Source of the DNA: Prunella strophiata
Lineage: Eukaryota; Chordata; Aves; Passeriformes; Prunellidae
Assembly: GCA_036583965.1 (NCBI GenBank)
Contig: JAZBQD010000027.1
Location: 6,983,187-7,047,186 of the forward strand
Reading direction: 5' to 3'
Length of the DNA stretch: 64,000 nt
Position 1 is the stretch's first letter. Every line of letters begins with the position of its first letter. The notes under the pieces were generated by a model. That model did not search any database. It was not told where the DNA came from and saw only the letters and a list, made by a program, of their open reading frames with translations. Below are positions 1 through 12,154 of this stretch, piece by piece. The position numbers were made by a program, and so were the translations under genes.

Positions 1-1110
1 TTTTCCATGAAAGGAAACAGAAGATCTAACATGGATCTTTTAGTTAGATGTTCACTTATATACCTTCTTACACACAAACACTTTTATGGCATTTAAAACC
101 ACTTTGAGGAATTCCTTATTACAATAAAGGTTAGGGGTGATGCATATCACTATGCAGATGAAGAAATTTAAACAGCTGATTTTAGATTCTTTTGTGCCCT
201 GACTTGTGACTTAATTTGAACCTGTGTGGGAAAGCTGATGTGAGAATGAACCAACCCAGACATAAATTCACTCATCAGCTTTTGACCATAATGATTGATG
301 ATAATAGACAAGACTAATGATAATTTACTTGCCCGTCAAAAGAATTTCTCACCCCAGGCAGTGGGCAATTAAGACTTTGCAAGGCTGATTTAAGGTTAGT
401 TATTGTGAATTCTTTCACTTCTTAATGTTCTGTTATGTTCTTTGTCCTATTTTTAAACAAGCAATGTTTGCAACAATTGCTGCATTTGAAAATTGCTTTT
501 CTCTGTAGTTGTTTTTATCATTTGAATGGAAGCTATTGACTTCTGTATTAATGTCCTACTGAACATATTAAGAATATTTTTCAAGACTGTTCAAGTTGCT
601 AGGAAAATATCCATGGAAAATGGATAATTTCTTCTTAACATTCCCCTGAACATAACATTTTTTTAAATCTCTATTTTTATTTTGTTAGTCATTTGATACA
701 ACAGGGTCTGGTGAAGAGAAAACTTGTTGGCTGATATAGCTGATCTCTTGGTAATGGCTGCAATATCAAAGTATTACTAGTGTATTAGCAGAAAGTTACA
801 TTCTGAAAATTTGGAGCTGAGTTTATTGCCATGTGATGAAATTGTGATTCATCACAGGCTCACTGGCATGAAAATGATCAAAATGTTTTCATGCCTTCTT
901 TCTGCAAAGATTTAATTTTCAAACAGTTTTATTTCATAACTGGTGTGAAATATCCATAGTAGTGGTTGGTGGTGGCTGGACTAAAAATACCAGTTCTGAC
1001 TGGGGAAATGCACCAGACAAATTTGCTTGGATCTTTTGATGAAGTGTCCTTGTAAATCCCAAAACTCATTTCACTTAAATGTCACAGTTTAGATCTCCAG
1101 TCTAGATTAG
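1..1110. other. Non-coding AT-rich sequence, weak enhancer-like core
   Basis: No gene or recognisable repeat is seen. The part from about 150 to 560 is rich in TAAT/ATTA and TGAT motifs (for example around 288-330) and is free of simple repeats. That is the look of many vertebrate conserved non-coding elements, but the signal is weak and CpG is nearly absent apart from one at about 333. Short reading frames on both strands have no coding character. Confidence 0.4.
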
Positions 1111-1119
1111 GTGTCTAAA

Positions 1120-1670
1120 CTCCCTGGGTGCTTCTCACCCCACTCAAGTCACTCTGAAAGGCTTTTCATCCCATTTTAAAACAGTTTGTGAGAGGGAGTG
1201 GGGTGATGGATGGCTCTGTAGAAGTGCCTGCCTCTTTCCATTCCTCCAATCCTGGGCTTTTGCTCAGCCCACGTCCAAGCCTTGCCAGCTCTTTCCATGC
1301 ATCTGTCACAGACGTTACCTCCTCTCCAGACATGCTCCTAGAACTCTTTTTCCACACTTCTCCCAACATCTGGGTGCTTGGGAGATGAAGGCTGAATGTA
1401 GGAGCCCACACTGTTCTCTGCACAAATCCTACACGAGTTCATTTGACCAAGAGCCTCATTAAACCAAGCCCTGGGGGATGCACTTCTCTGTGGAGATTCC
1501 CATATCCTCTGCCCTTGGAGAGACCATGTCACTGTTCTGCTTTGTCTTCTGCCACTGGTTTGTGTTTAATCCCAGTGAGGAGTTAAACTCCTCTTCCCTG
1601 AGCCACTTTTGTGATAGGCTGCCCACATCTTAGCCAATAAGAGAAAGCTTTTATTTATAAGCCTGGTGCC
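1120..1670. other. GC-richer patch with CCAAT and TATA-like boxes
   Basis: This block is visibly richer in G and C than its flanks. It carries overlapping short open frames on both strands, which is expected where stop codons are rarer. At its right end a GCCAAT box (about 1633) is followed about 20 bases later by TTTATAA (about 1654), a spacing seen in core promoters and retroviral-type LTRs. No terminal TG/CA pair, target-site duplication or flanking exon was found, so neither a promoter nor an LTR can be asserted. It could be an old unrecognised repeat. Confidence 0.25.
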
Positions 1671-2535
1671 AGCATCTGAACAACTTGGAAGGCACTAAAA
1701 TATCTCCTCAAACCCTCAGATACAAATTGTGCAACAATAAAAAATTCCCCAAAGTATGAAGTTAGTCATTTTGCTATTAAGTGCTATATATGTAAAGGAC
1801 AGAAGACTGACTCTTGAAGGACTAACATCTTCTTGACAGATACAATTGGCTGAGTTTGTCTATTCCCTACCTTAATGGATGACACCTGTAAAAAAAGTAA
1901 ATCTATTTTTAATGGGATAGTCCCTAAATGACCCAATTTCAGGAAGAGTGCACTTTCATGAATATTTATTTAATATGAAAACACTAAAGTAAACAAGAAA
2001 CTACACGCTATAAATAAAAAGAGCCCAGAGGGTCAAACAGTGATAGACTGTATGATATGAAAGCTAATTTTGTATTGCTTTATGCACTGTGTTAGCAAAA
2101 CAGATCCCAGTGTGTGGCTGCTGCTCATGATGGCAGTCAGGAGGTCTTTGTTACCTTTGCACAGGCAGCTTCTGTGCACTGAGAAGGGCTTGAAGCAGAT
2201 ACCATGTTTTAAACATATATTCCTGTGTGTTTTCTGTAAAAAACCCCTCCAATTTTCTTCTGTCCTCCTTTAAAATTCTTAACATTTGTTGTCAGTATGG
2301 GTTGCCATTCCAATTTAGAATGTGTTTATATGGGAGGTGCTTTGGAGAGGGCATGCAGAGACAGGTCCCTGGTTATCCTCCAGATTCTTGTTAGTTAATT
2401 TATTCCATCTAGATCTTCCTATTTAGTGCAGACTTTTTTTTTCCTGTGGCAAAACAATAGCTGGTGTTCTATAGGGTGTCTTTAGGAGGTGAAGCTAATA
2501 GCACTGGACAGCATTTGGGGATATGCAATTATTGT

Positions 2536-2632
2536 GTTCCAAACACTTATAAATGTATTGACAAAATAATTGGCAGAGTGTATCTAGTCTTATTCAACTC
2601 TCACCCCCATCAGATGAGGTATGTAGGCCCAC
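2536..2632 (-). repeat. MIR-like SINE relic (3' half), tentative
   Basis: Read on the plus strand, an ACACTTATAAAT-like start, then TTATTCAACTCTCAC and GATGAGGTATGTAGG follow the order of the reverse complement of the MIR 3' half (ACACTTTATAAAT, ATTCTCACAAC, TGAGGTAGGTA). The expected ATTTTACAGATGAGGAAA block downstream is not clear. Divergence is high and boundaries are approximate. An L2-derived tail is the main alternative. Confidence 0.35.
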
Positions 2633-2769
2633 AGTGTCATGTTTATATTTTTTTAGGCTGGACAGTTTTTGTGTGCAGTTTATTTCTAAATATATTGTAT
2701 CACTAGGGTCTGAAGGTGAAAAGGACCTCAAAGTAGGTCACTAAGTGCTGTCATCATATGCACAAGAAC

Positions 2770-2875
2770 TGGATATTTACTCAGTGTGTACTATGCTTGC
2801 TCTGGACAGGAAGTGATCTAGGTAATGAGAAGAGCAGCACTGGAGCAGAATGAAAAATCCCACTTGGATATCCAT
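2770..2875 (+). repeat. L2-like LINE 3'-end relic
   Basis: The string ATTTACTCAGTGTGTACTATG followed by TCTGGACAGG, TGATCTAGG and then AGCA...AAAAATCCC reproduces, with many changes, the well-known L2 3'-end order (ATTTATTGAGCACCTACTATGTGCCAGGCA, CTAGG, GCAGTGAACAAAA, AAATCC). No reading frame survives. It lies about 140 bases after another old repeat-like stretch, so both may be parts of one decayed insertion. A repeat-model search would settle the family. Confidence 0.45.
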
Positions 2876-2879
2876 GCCT

Positions 2880-5015
2880 TTTTCAAGGGCAAGATCAGAA
2901 TGATTTAAAATAACAATTATTTTATTAAGCTTTATCATAAAACTGTATTGTAGCCAGAAAGCCAATATATCTAACCTCCTTATCTTTGCTTGAATTATAA
3001 GCAATTAAATTTGAGAGATTGCTATAAAATGTTATAGGTTTTAATGTAAATTTAGCTCTTTTTTATGTATCTAAGTGCCAATATACCTCATACATGACCA
3101 ATGTTTAATATAAACCTTTCTTTATTCATTCAATCACATGTAGTTAGTATTTCTGTGTTTTCTTAATAAGAATAATATACCTTCATTTATGGAATACTCA
3201 GCATTGGAAGCTGGGCAATATGTGATATCTCTTTCTTTTTTTTTTTTTTTTAAGCAACACCAAATCATCACTCTTGTGGATTTAAAAAATACCACTTTGA
3301 ATGACAACATTTATAGGAAGTGTGTGAGAACTGCTTTCCTACACAGAGACAAGCTATAGCCAAACCATCTGGTTCCAGTGAGACAGTAAGTTGTGAACCC
3401 ACTAAATTCTTGTAGGTTCTCTGTAGCTGCCTGTCCTGTGAGACTTCCCTTGCAGTAAACAAGAAATTGCCAATTAGGGTATCATTGGTAACCTACTGCA
3501 TGCAAGCTAAAGATCTCCACAGTGTTTGTGGGAAGCCACTCTCCACAGAGTCTGGCTGGAGCCACTCATGGGAGATGGTTTTCTCTTTGCTGGGGACCAA
3601 TTCCTAGTCCAAGTTATTTTAGTAACCACATAAAGCAGCAAATGTTGTCATTTTTGTCTTACCTTGAGGATAGAGAGTGTTTTACACGCTGTTCTCCACA
3701 TTTATAAAATTGCAGGAGGTGCAGGAAGAAGACACATTTTAAGAGCTGGAGAAAATGCTTTATAGTGGGAGATTTAAATAGCTCAATCTGTTTATCTTAT
3801 CAAAAGAAGATTGATAGGTAACATGATTACAGTGTGCAAGTAAATTCACAGGAAGAAAATATGGGGTATTAAAAAGCTTTTTTTATTCAAGCACAGAACC
3901 TTGGTAGAAACTAATGCTGTAATCTTAAACCAGATAAAACAAGTTGGAGTGAGGTGTGAATTCTTACTGATCAGAGTCATTGTCTGCTGGAGCAAACTCT
4001 GAAATTGAGGCTCCATGTCCTGTGCTATCTTTGAAAATGGACTCTATGGCCTGGCTAAAACCATGTCCTTGGACTAAATAAGAGGGTGTGTAACACATTT
4101 AATGACCTATGAGCTGCAGGAAGCTATCCTAAACATTTTATAAATACTTCTATCCTTCCCCTTTATTAAAACTATGAAATGCCAGAATTCTCTTCTGTTG
4201 GAGACATATTGAGCCCAAATGCTGAGTTTGTAAAAAAAAAAACACTTATGCACATGCTGAACCTTAATGGATTCCAAGATGCTTAAAAAAAAAAAAAAAA
4301 AAAAAAAAAGAAGGAATTAGGGGAATTTATTATTTGCCAGGACTTTTAATCTAATTTTCACATGACATTTTACAGCTAGGGTTCTCATGCTGAGGTTCAC
4401 TGCTAGTCTGCTCACTTCTTGCAGCTGGGCATTGCAGAGAGCCTTGTTTCTTTGTTTTCCCCTAGCAACATGCTTTAAAAGAAAAGACAAAATACTCTTT
4501 GACTTTACTGAAGTCAACTTTACCCTCCAACAAGCTGTGACAGGGCTAAGATTTTACCTTAATATTTAGCTAATACTTTTGCTTGATATGCACAATGCTT
4601 GTACTTCTCACAAAGATTTTAAGATTTTCTAGCTTTGCAGATGGAAGGCCTTGGACTGCACAGTTGTGAATGAAAGGAAGGGTAGATTATGAGATTATCT
4701 CCATGAATACAAGATGGATTGCTATGAAAATATATGGGATTTTGTTTTGCAGTATCAGAGATTGTACTTATTGTCATTTTATTGTTGTAAGGTCAAGGTA
4801 GAACATTAAAATGTAGGACCACAGAGGAATAAACTTTACATTGAAACATTTGCTATGTCTCCATGCACATTATGGATATTTTTATTTAAAAAAATCAACA
4901 AAATAAGAATTAATCTTTCTTATTTTATCAGTGTACAACTTTTTCCTAGACTGCTGCCAGTCTTTTCATTTTCAAGTCCCTTTTCCCCATCCTTTCTGTC
5001 ATACATGCTAATCCC
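2880..5015. other. Non-coding AT-rich sequence with homopolymer runs
   Basis: No gene is recognised. The stretch holds a T run at about 3235-3252, a 25-nt A run at 4285-4309, and otherwise unique AT-rich sequence. The short reading frames here (60 to 80 codons) lack domain character. A pyrimidine-rich patch leads into the enhancer-like block that follows. Confidence 0.6.
4285..4309 (+). repeat. Poly-A run (25 nt)
   Basis: An uninterrupted run of A follows GATGCTT and precedes GAAGGAATTAG. It may be a simple expansion or the tail of an old retrotransposed sequence. No recognisable body lies upstream and no flanking direct repeat was seen. Confidence 0.9.
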
Positions 5016-5019
5016 CCTT

Positions 5020-5440
5020 TTTATAACACCGTCTCCGAGTGATTCATTTGTGACAGTCACAGAAGCATGCACTCCAACACCCACACGCAGGTAAATCTGC
5101 TGCGGTGATATATTTTAATTACAGATTTAGTCAGAAGTAATTAAGGTTTTATGTCACAGTGATAGCGGAGAGTTTTAAAAATTCATGTGGTTCCAGTCTT
5201 TGTGAGCGCGCAGTTTGTGACACAATGGCTTGCAAAACAGGAACGATCCCTTAGTGCTGTTAGATTAATTAATAGAAAGAGAATAAACTTAATGGGGCTA
5301 GAAAAGTGCAAAAAATTGTGGTTTTTCCACTGTATATCACACAGATGGAATGGTCGTCCTGGGATTGCGGCGGGGGACAGTAATTGCATTTTAATTACAG
5401 TGCTGATGGCTTCTGCTTCCTACCAGATGGAAGGCCCTTT
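5020..5440. promoter_or_regulatory. Candidate conserved enhancer (best in window)
   Basis: About eleven CpG dinucleotides can be counted from 5030 to 5395 (for example in CTCCGAG, ACACGCAG, TGCGGTG, GAGCGCGCAG, GTCGTCC, TGCGGCGGGG). Most of the window shows one or fewer per few hundred bases, so they suggest protection from decay. They are interleaved with several homeodomain-type motifs: TTTTAATTACAG twice (about 5114 and 5389), AGTAATTAAGG (5136) and TTAATTAATAG (5266). There is no repeat signature and no credible exon; reading frames on both strands (68 and 90 codons) are not protein-like. This combination is typical of deeply conserved developmental enhancers. The functional call is an inference, since alignment to other vertebrates was not possible. 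Confidence 0.5.
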
Positions 5441-5444
5441 TAAA

Positions 5445-8400
5445 ATAGAGGCACAATAGCAAGCCTCTGCTTATTTTCTCTTCTGATGCTGGCTAACATA
5501 TAGTGACACAAGACAAAAGCTATTATGGTATGGTTTGATCAGAAAGACTTTATTCAGTGCTATAATACTTCATAGTAGGAAGAAAATCCATTCTCTGCCA
5601 ATATTAAAAAGGCTTTTCTTCTGTCTAGAAACTAAAATGGAAATATGCAGGGAACTACCTACTACTTTTATTAGTAACAATCATAGTTAATCACAGTTGT
5701 TGCTAGGTTGATAATATTTATAGAAGGAAAGAGAGATAACTGAGACTTCCTTTGTTTAGAATGCTTAGCTAAGATGGTTCTCAGGATGGCACTATGCAGA
5801 ACAAGGCACAGGTTAGATTGAAGTTAAAAGATGCAAAGATTACTCTGTGATGTCCTTTATTTTACAGATATTATTGGGAGTTAGCAAACATAAAAGTGCT
5901 GATTATTGAGAAACTGATGTTGCAGAGAAGGGTCAGATCTGTAAATAGTGTGAAAATTACATTCAAAGCCATTAAATTACATTAAGAAGCATACCTTTGT
6001 AGATGCACATACAGTATTCATAAGTGAATAAATGAATTATATTTAATAATATTTCACCTTTTTGTCATAGTTTAACTGCTTCATATATTAGTTTACTTCA
6101 GCAAGATGCCCTTCCACTGTCATTGCATCTTTGAGAGAATAGCCTCTGGGTTTTTTTTTATTGTAAAGATATATATCAGAAACTTTTATCTGTGCTTTGA
6201 ATCTTAAAAAAATGCAGGTACCAATAAATAAATTTGCTTCACAGTTAATGTATAACTGATTTATTAAGCAACTTCTTTGCAGCAAGGGTCAGTCTCTGTA
6301 ATTTTTATGGAAGAAATGAAGTGGTTACCATGCTTTAATGGTACTATTATTTAATACTTGTAATAATGAGAAAAACTAGCACATTGTAGCTGAGAAATAT
6401 GTGACTTCTAGTGCTATGCTGCCAGCAACTCAGCTGCCTCTGGGGCACTTTCCAATTAACCCACTGGAGCCATCTCTGTGTTGTCAAGGATGTGCTCAAA
6501 AAAACCTCTGAGCTGGCAGCCCAAGGTTCATCCTTGGAGAATGGGAAAGTGGAGGGACCTTGGAAGGGCCCAGACAAAGGATTTGTGTTGTCCATTCTCT
6601 GACTCTCTGGAATTTAAATACTGGTAATAGTGGGGTGTCTCCAGTTGGATTATTCTTCATTAAAATATATTTGCATAAGTGTTTATGCAAACAGTATTTT
6701 TGCAGGCCATTAACACACCCATGAATTTCTTTCATAACAAATTTAAGTCTAATTTTTTACTGCTACACTCCAAAAGGTCACTTTGATTATTACAATAAAT
6801 GTTCAAAAAAATGAATTAAAAAAACAAAGAAGTGAAAACCAAAGTGAAATTTTTAGTGCTTTCCTTGCTTGGGTTTTCATGAGATTGTAATCAGTTAATA
6901 TTTGTAATTAGTTAATATTTTGTAATCAGTTAAAGTGGGAGGGCCTGCAACCCTATTAAAAGAAGGTCTAAGTATTCTGAGTGATCTTGGCAGAACTGCA
7001 GGAATGATCCAGTAAGAAGAAGACCAAAGTGTTACTTTTAGAAAGGAAAATAAACCATGAGTACAAAATGTAGTCACTGATTAGGGAGTTGCATTATCTG
7101 ACAGTAGGAGGGCGATAGAGAAGTAAAAACTGAATTTCAATTATTGTAATTGAATGGCAAACCAGGACATAGTTTTCTGTGATATATAATTAGGAGTGTT
7201 GTGTTTAAGACATTAGATAATTACTACAATTTCCCTCAGGCTGGTGATGTTGAAATGGATAATCTCTTGCTTTAGGATTTACTTCAAGGAAGATACAGGT
7301 AACTTGATGAAATTTTGGAGGAGGGAAATCTAAAGATACAGTAAAGAGTGATTCTTCATATCTTCATATAATAGAATTTTACCCACAGCAAAAGATTTAA
7401 ATTAGATTGTAAAGAGCTTGTCTAACTACAGAGTTAGTGAATGGAACAGACTGTCTGTGTTGTGAAGCCTCTTTTATTAGAGATTTAGATTAAAATATTC
7501 TCATAGAAAGGGATGTGTGATCAAGATGAAATCACAGGTGTGTGCATGGTAAATATCTGAGTAGTTTTGGTCTTTGTCAAGGTTTATCATAATTTTCTCT
7601 TATGGTCCTGTAATTACCCCTCATGGTTCCTTTCAGCTCTTCTTTCCTATGGTCCTTGGATGTTTGGTCTTGTGGACTTCCTCTAATTACCTCAGTATTT
7701 TTGAATCTCTATAACATTTTTACAGATCAACAACAGCAAAAGCAAGTTTCATATGGCACAAAACCCATTCTTGAAATCAGATATGAAGTTTTCAAGTACT
7801 GAAATTAGGTTTTCATTGAGAGTTTGTGAAAGTGATATAAAGTGTGAATTTCATATTGGAGCAGCTTAAAATGTGTATGCAAAATTTTTTGTACTTCACA
7901 TTCAATTCAGAAAAGCACTCATTTGATGAAGTCAAGAGAAAAACTGCAAAGTAATAAAGAGATGGCAAATAATTATGTAAGGCTGTGGTGCAGCAAGAGA
8001 AAATGCCTGCTGAAAGGTATAAATAGGTGTGCTGACATCAAGTTTAGTGAATTGTTTGGTTAAATGCTCCCCTGGGTAAGAATTGATTAAATAATACCTA
8101 AGATTGGGAAAAGTACATGGTGATGCCCTGTAAATATTTAAAAGTAAGGGAAAGTATTTTGAGACAGTATGGGAAACTATTAAAAACTAATGGAGGGAAA
8201 TAAAATACTGCAGTGGTGCAATTTCAGGAAGTTAAAATATCCAAATACACTTGAGGATGAAGATTTGATCATGAGATCAATACACTTTACAATAGTTTTC
8301 CAAGACTAGTGGTGCATAAAAACATAAAGGTCATCGTACAAGGTCAGAAAAAATATCTATTACAATGTCTTGTGAGCACCAGCAGATGCTTAAATTAAAA

Positions 8401-9990
8401 AATAAAAGTAGGTGAGACTGAATAGCAGCTACACTAATTAACATTTAAAAACCAGAAACAAACATTAGTAGAAAGTACCATTGTAAAAACAATGCAGCAC
8501 TGATTATTGGAATAGGGAACATCAGCTGTTTTTTCCTTCTCCAATTTCAAAACATCTGTCTTAGGAAATGTGATTTCATCATGATGAAAAATCATCAAAA
8601 TTATCTGGAGTGGCTAAGAACTTGCTAGCATTAAGTATTCCCTCCTTATTTAAAGAGGTTTTCACAGGTATACTAGTTCAGGCATTAGAATTATAAAATT
8701 TCTCTCACTCTTATTCACAGTTTAGAGAGATGAAGACAGCATTAAACCTGCAAGAATTAATGTACAATTCTTTGTGTGAAATTTGCTATTGGCCATCACA
8801 GCACTTGTAAACACTTCATACAAAAAATTTCTGATGTTTTCAGTACTTCTGGGCTCAAAAAATTACCATTATCTGGCCTCTAATTCTCAAAATATAAAAT
8901 GATATATATATATCCTGTTATTCTAAGGAAGGGTGCTCTAGCACAAGCAATATTTAGATCCCAAAAGACCATGGCAACATTAGAAGAGGTACTGGACCTT
9001 TGTATAAAATACATATTTTAACTGTTCTATTTTGTTTCAAATAATAAATAACAGAAGATTCATCTATCTAGCATAGTAATAGGTGCTATAGAAATAAGTA
9101 AAAAGAAACAAATATTTGACATGTGTATATCCATATTTAGGCAAATTGATAATTTTTGGCACTGTTATAAAATTCTACACTGTAGGGAAAGTTTGCCAGC
9201 AAGGAACAGAAGGAGTATTGACTTTTTACTATAATGACATTTCTGTCAAATTAATTATAAACTTGGGAAATATTAATCTAATTGAAATAATACTGCTAAA
9301 TGAAAAATCAGTTTGTTTTTTTTTTTTCCTGACAGTTCAGTGGTTCACAAAACTTAAAGGACATGAATATAAGAGTATTAGAGAAAATAATTGCTAGTAT
9401 TATAATTATTTGCATGAATACTATTGAAAAATATTAAAATGTCTATTCATGTCTTTTAAATATCTATTCATGGCTATTAAAACTCCAACTGACAACAATG
9501 GAAGAAATTTATCTCTTAATAAAGAATAATAAATAAAGAATTAATTAAAATAATAAAGAAAATGAGCAAAGCAATAATGAAGAAATATTTATATGATCCT
9601 TATTATTTTATTATCAAATATATATTTATCAGCAGTCTATGATATTGCAAATTTTTCATGACACAAAAAGTGGCAATAACCAAATGAAAATGAGATTCAC
9701 CTGCCTAGCATGTGTGTTTCTGCCATACCAAAGAAAGTGTTCTAAAATAGATTACACCATTTAAATTAAAGAAAATATGAATACTGAAGGATCCTACATG
9801 GTATTGCACTACAGGGAGGATGGACACTCTTTGCCAGGTTAGGGAGGGCTGGAGGTTGATGCACAAACCCAACTCATGCTCTGCTGGGCTGGGCTAAACC
9901 CAGGCTGGAAGCCAAAACCTGAGGGAAGGCTGGGAGTGTGCTCAGCATTTATTGACACAGGATTTAAGTGTAGAGTGGCAGAAATGAGCA
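5445..9990. other. Non-coding AT-rich sequence
   Basis: This is a long stretch without recognisable genes or young repeats. It includes AATAAA-rich low-complexity sequence at about 9510-9620, a short alternating TA tract at 8901-8914 that is itself a perfect palindrome, and T runs at about 6150 and 9318. A slightly GC-richer patch at 9800-9940 contains tandem GCTGGGCTGGGCT but matches no family I know. Confidence 0.6.
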
Positions 9991-10489
9991 CTTCTATTAA
10001 AGCACAATAGACACACAGAAATTGGAGGACTTTGACAAAAAATCAGTGACAGAATCTTGTTTGTACCTTTGTGATTTTAGTGAAAGCAGTGATCTGAAAA
10101 CTCTGAACTGGGTTCTTGATGCTGTTTTCTTTGCAGGTGCAGAAATTAAATTTGGTGCATCTGAAAAATGTAACAATGAGAGCTCTTGAGCCAAAAAAAG
10201 GTTCCCTTGAGTATTCATGGCATCTTCTGGTTTACATGTGAACACTGACTTAGCAGGCTCCTGGAAGTGGCTAAAGCAGTCTTTGTCACCTTATTTTGTG
10301 TTGGTTGTCTAAGTAATGGCCTCAGGGAAAGGATGTTGTTTAGACTGAGTTTAGTGAGTGGTTGATTCTTGAATCAGATATTTTACTTATTCACCACACT
10401 TGAATCTTTCAAAGAGCTGTTAACTGGATTATATGGCATGATACAAACATATATAACTGAATTGTTATCTCAGGGACACAATCTCCTTC

Positions 10490-10870
10490 TTTTGGCCAAT
10501 GCCATGCACAATTTATTGGTTTCTTGGGGGACAGACTGAAATCTTTCTGTGCACCATGAGAAAACCACAGAGCTCCTCAGTGGCTGTCGCTGCACATTCA
10601 TTTCCATCCAAGCCATGCATATGTTGGGTTACACTCCTGCTGGAGGACTGCCTGGTGTGCTGCAGTGCTCAGTGTCAGCCCCAGCACTGCTCCTCTTGGT
10701 TTATTTTCCTTCTTGGACACTCCCAAGGAAAAGAGAGGGGCAGAGGAAGGAAACCTCTGGGAAGCCCCAGTGCCCCAGGGTCAGCACAACAGGGCTTCCA
10801 CACCTGGGTCCTTTGCACCAGGGCACCTTTGGATCCGTGGAAAGGGACATGGATTTCATTTTAAACAGAT
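10490..10870. other. GC-richer patch with three open plus-strand frames
   Basis: All three plus frames are open for 85 to 121 codons here, because the patch is GC-rich and poor in stops, not because one frame is selected. None of the translations shows a domain, signal peptide or recognisable family. No convincing splice-site pair frames any of them. I treat it as non-coding; an unrecognised old repeat or a lncRNA exon remains possible. Confidence 0.35.
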
Positions 10871-10874
10871 GCTG

Positions 10875-11995
10875 CATGTGGTAAGCACTAACAAATCACA
10901 TTTTTCTCAACAAGTGGTCTGAAAATGGTTTCAATTGCTGGCTCAAGGGTGCTTTGGGCCTAATAAACTGATTGGCTGACTTAAATATTAAAATGGGTTT
11001 TCTATGCTGCAATTCCATTAGATTCAGGGAGGATTGAGGTATCTAGAACCTGACTCATTTCTCTGCAGGTTCTGTATCTCACCATGTGAAAAAAAATTGT
11101 ACCACTAGTGAAACCAGCATGAAGCTTGTTTTTTGTTAGATTTACAAGATGGAAAATAATTGGTGCTGCTTTAATATTAACAACTTTCTCATGAGAAACA
11201 GTATTCACAGGAAAAAATTGTTTTTTCTGCCTTTAAATAGGTGGGTAATACTAAAGCAATTAGGTCTGGTGGTTAACTAGAGAATAAAATTAACCCCATT
11301 TAAATTTCTTTGCCATATTCCAGAGTTGGATGTTGGAAGCAGAGCTCTTTTGCAGCAGTGGCATTCTGTGGCTGAGATCAGCACTCACCCTTTACCACAA
11401 GTCTTGTTAATCTGGGCTTTCTGAAAATACAAATGTGCTTGATTACCTGTCCCTGTTCAGACTTAGCTTTCTGCAGCCTTTCCTAAACTGCAGCTCTTAC
11501 TCTGAAGGGCTTTGTCTGTGTAAAGACACAAGGTGGTTTGGAAGTGGAATGGTTTTAAATGTTAGTGATACCTCTGGATGGACACATTATGGAGAGCTGT
11601 ATTCCAGTTGTGTGGCAGTATTAACTCCACACTTAGATCAAACACTTGGTTGTTTGGTATAAAATCTGGTTACCAACTTGGTTTTCTCATTGTCTGCATA
11701 AAATGTATGGCTGTGCTATGACTACATGTTGTTTGTTTTTATTGTCTTCATCATATAGTTAAGATAGTCTGACGAGTTACTCAGGAATGTCTCTCTTTTC
11801 TAGAAATGTATTTATTTAGGTGCTCATTTGCAAGTTCTCTGTATGTTGATCCATCACTGAAGCAGGCAACCCTTGTGTAAATGCAGCCTACATAAATAAT
11901 CCTGTAAATATATAAACCACATTTATCAGAGTAGCTAAATGAACCCTGCATAATAAGAAAATGATAAACTACTTTGTATTAATTGCTAAAAGCAG
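10875..11995. other. Non-coding sequence, nothing specific
   Basis: I see no gene, RNA gene or recognisable repeat in this stretch. It is AT-rich with ordinary short frames. Confidence 0.6.
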
Positions 11996-12000
11996 TGATT

Positions 12001-12150
12001 CTATTTGACAGAGCACTGAACTGAAACTTAGGAGATCGTATTCACTGGCCAGAGCAAATTTGCCTATCAATTTGCTTCATTTTCCACATCTATATAATGG
12101 GAAAAATGTTATTGACTTCCTTTTTAAAGCAGTTTCAGGATTTAATACTG
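12001..12150 (+). repeat. MIR-like SINE relic
   Basis: The order AGAGCACTGAACT, TAGGAGATC, TTTGCTTCATTTTCCACATC, TATATAATGGGAAAAATG, then AGTTTCAGGATTTAATACTG matches, with heavy divergence, the order in the tRNA-derived MIR core (AGAGCACGGACT, CTCAGTTTCCTCATCTGTAAAATGGGGATAATA, GTGAGGATTAAATGAG). MIR and related core-SINEs were active before the amniote radiation, and decayed copies occur in bird genomes. The tRNA-derived A and B boxes are not intact, so it is a fossil and not an active transcription unit. Confidence 0.55.
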
Positions 12151-12154
12151 AATA

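Noticed and set aside
7085..7120. CTCF-like word GTAGGAGGGCGATAG
   Set aside because: Alignment to the CTCF core needs several mismatches in key positions.
10499..10922. Possible exon in the GC-richer patch
   Set aside because: All three plus frames are open, showing compositional lack of stops and no selected frame.
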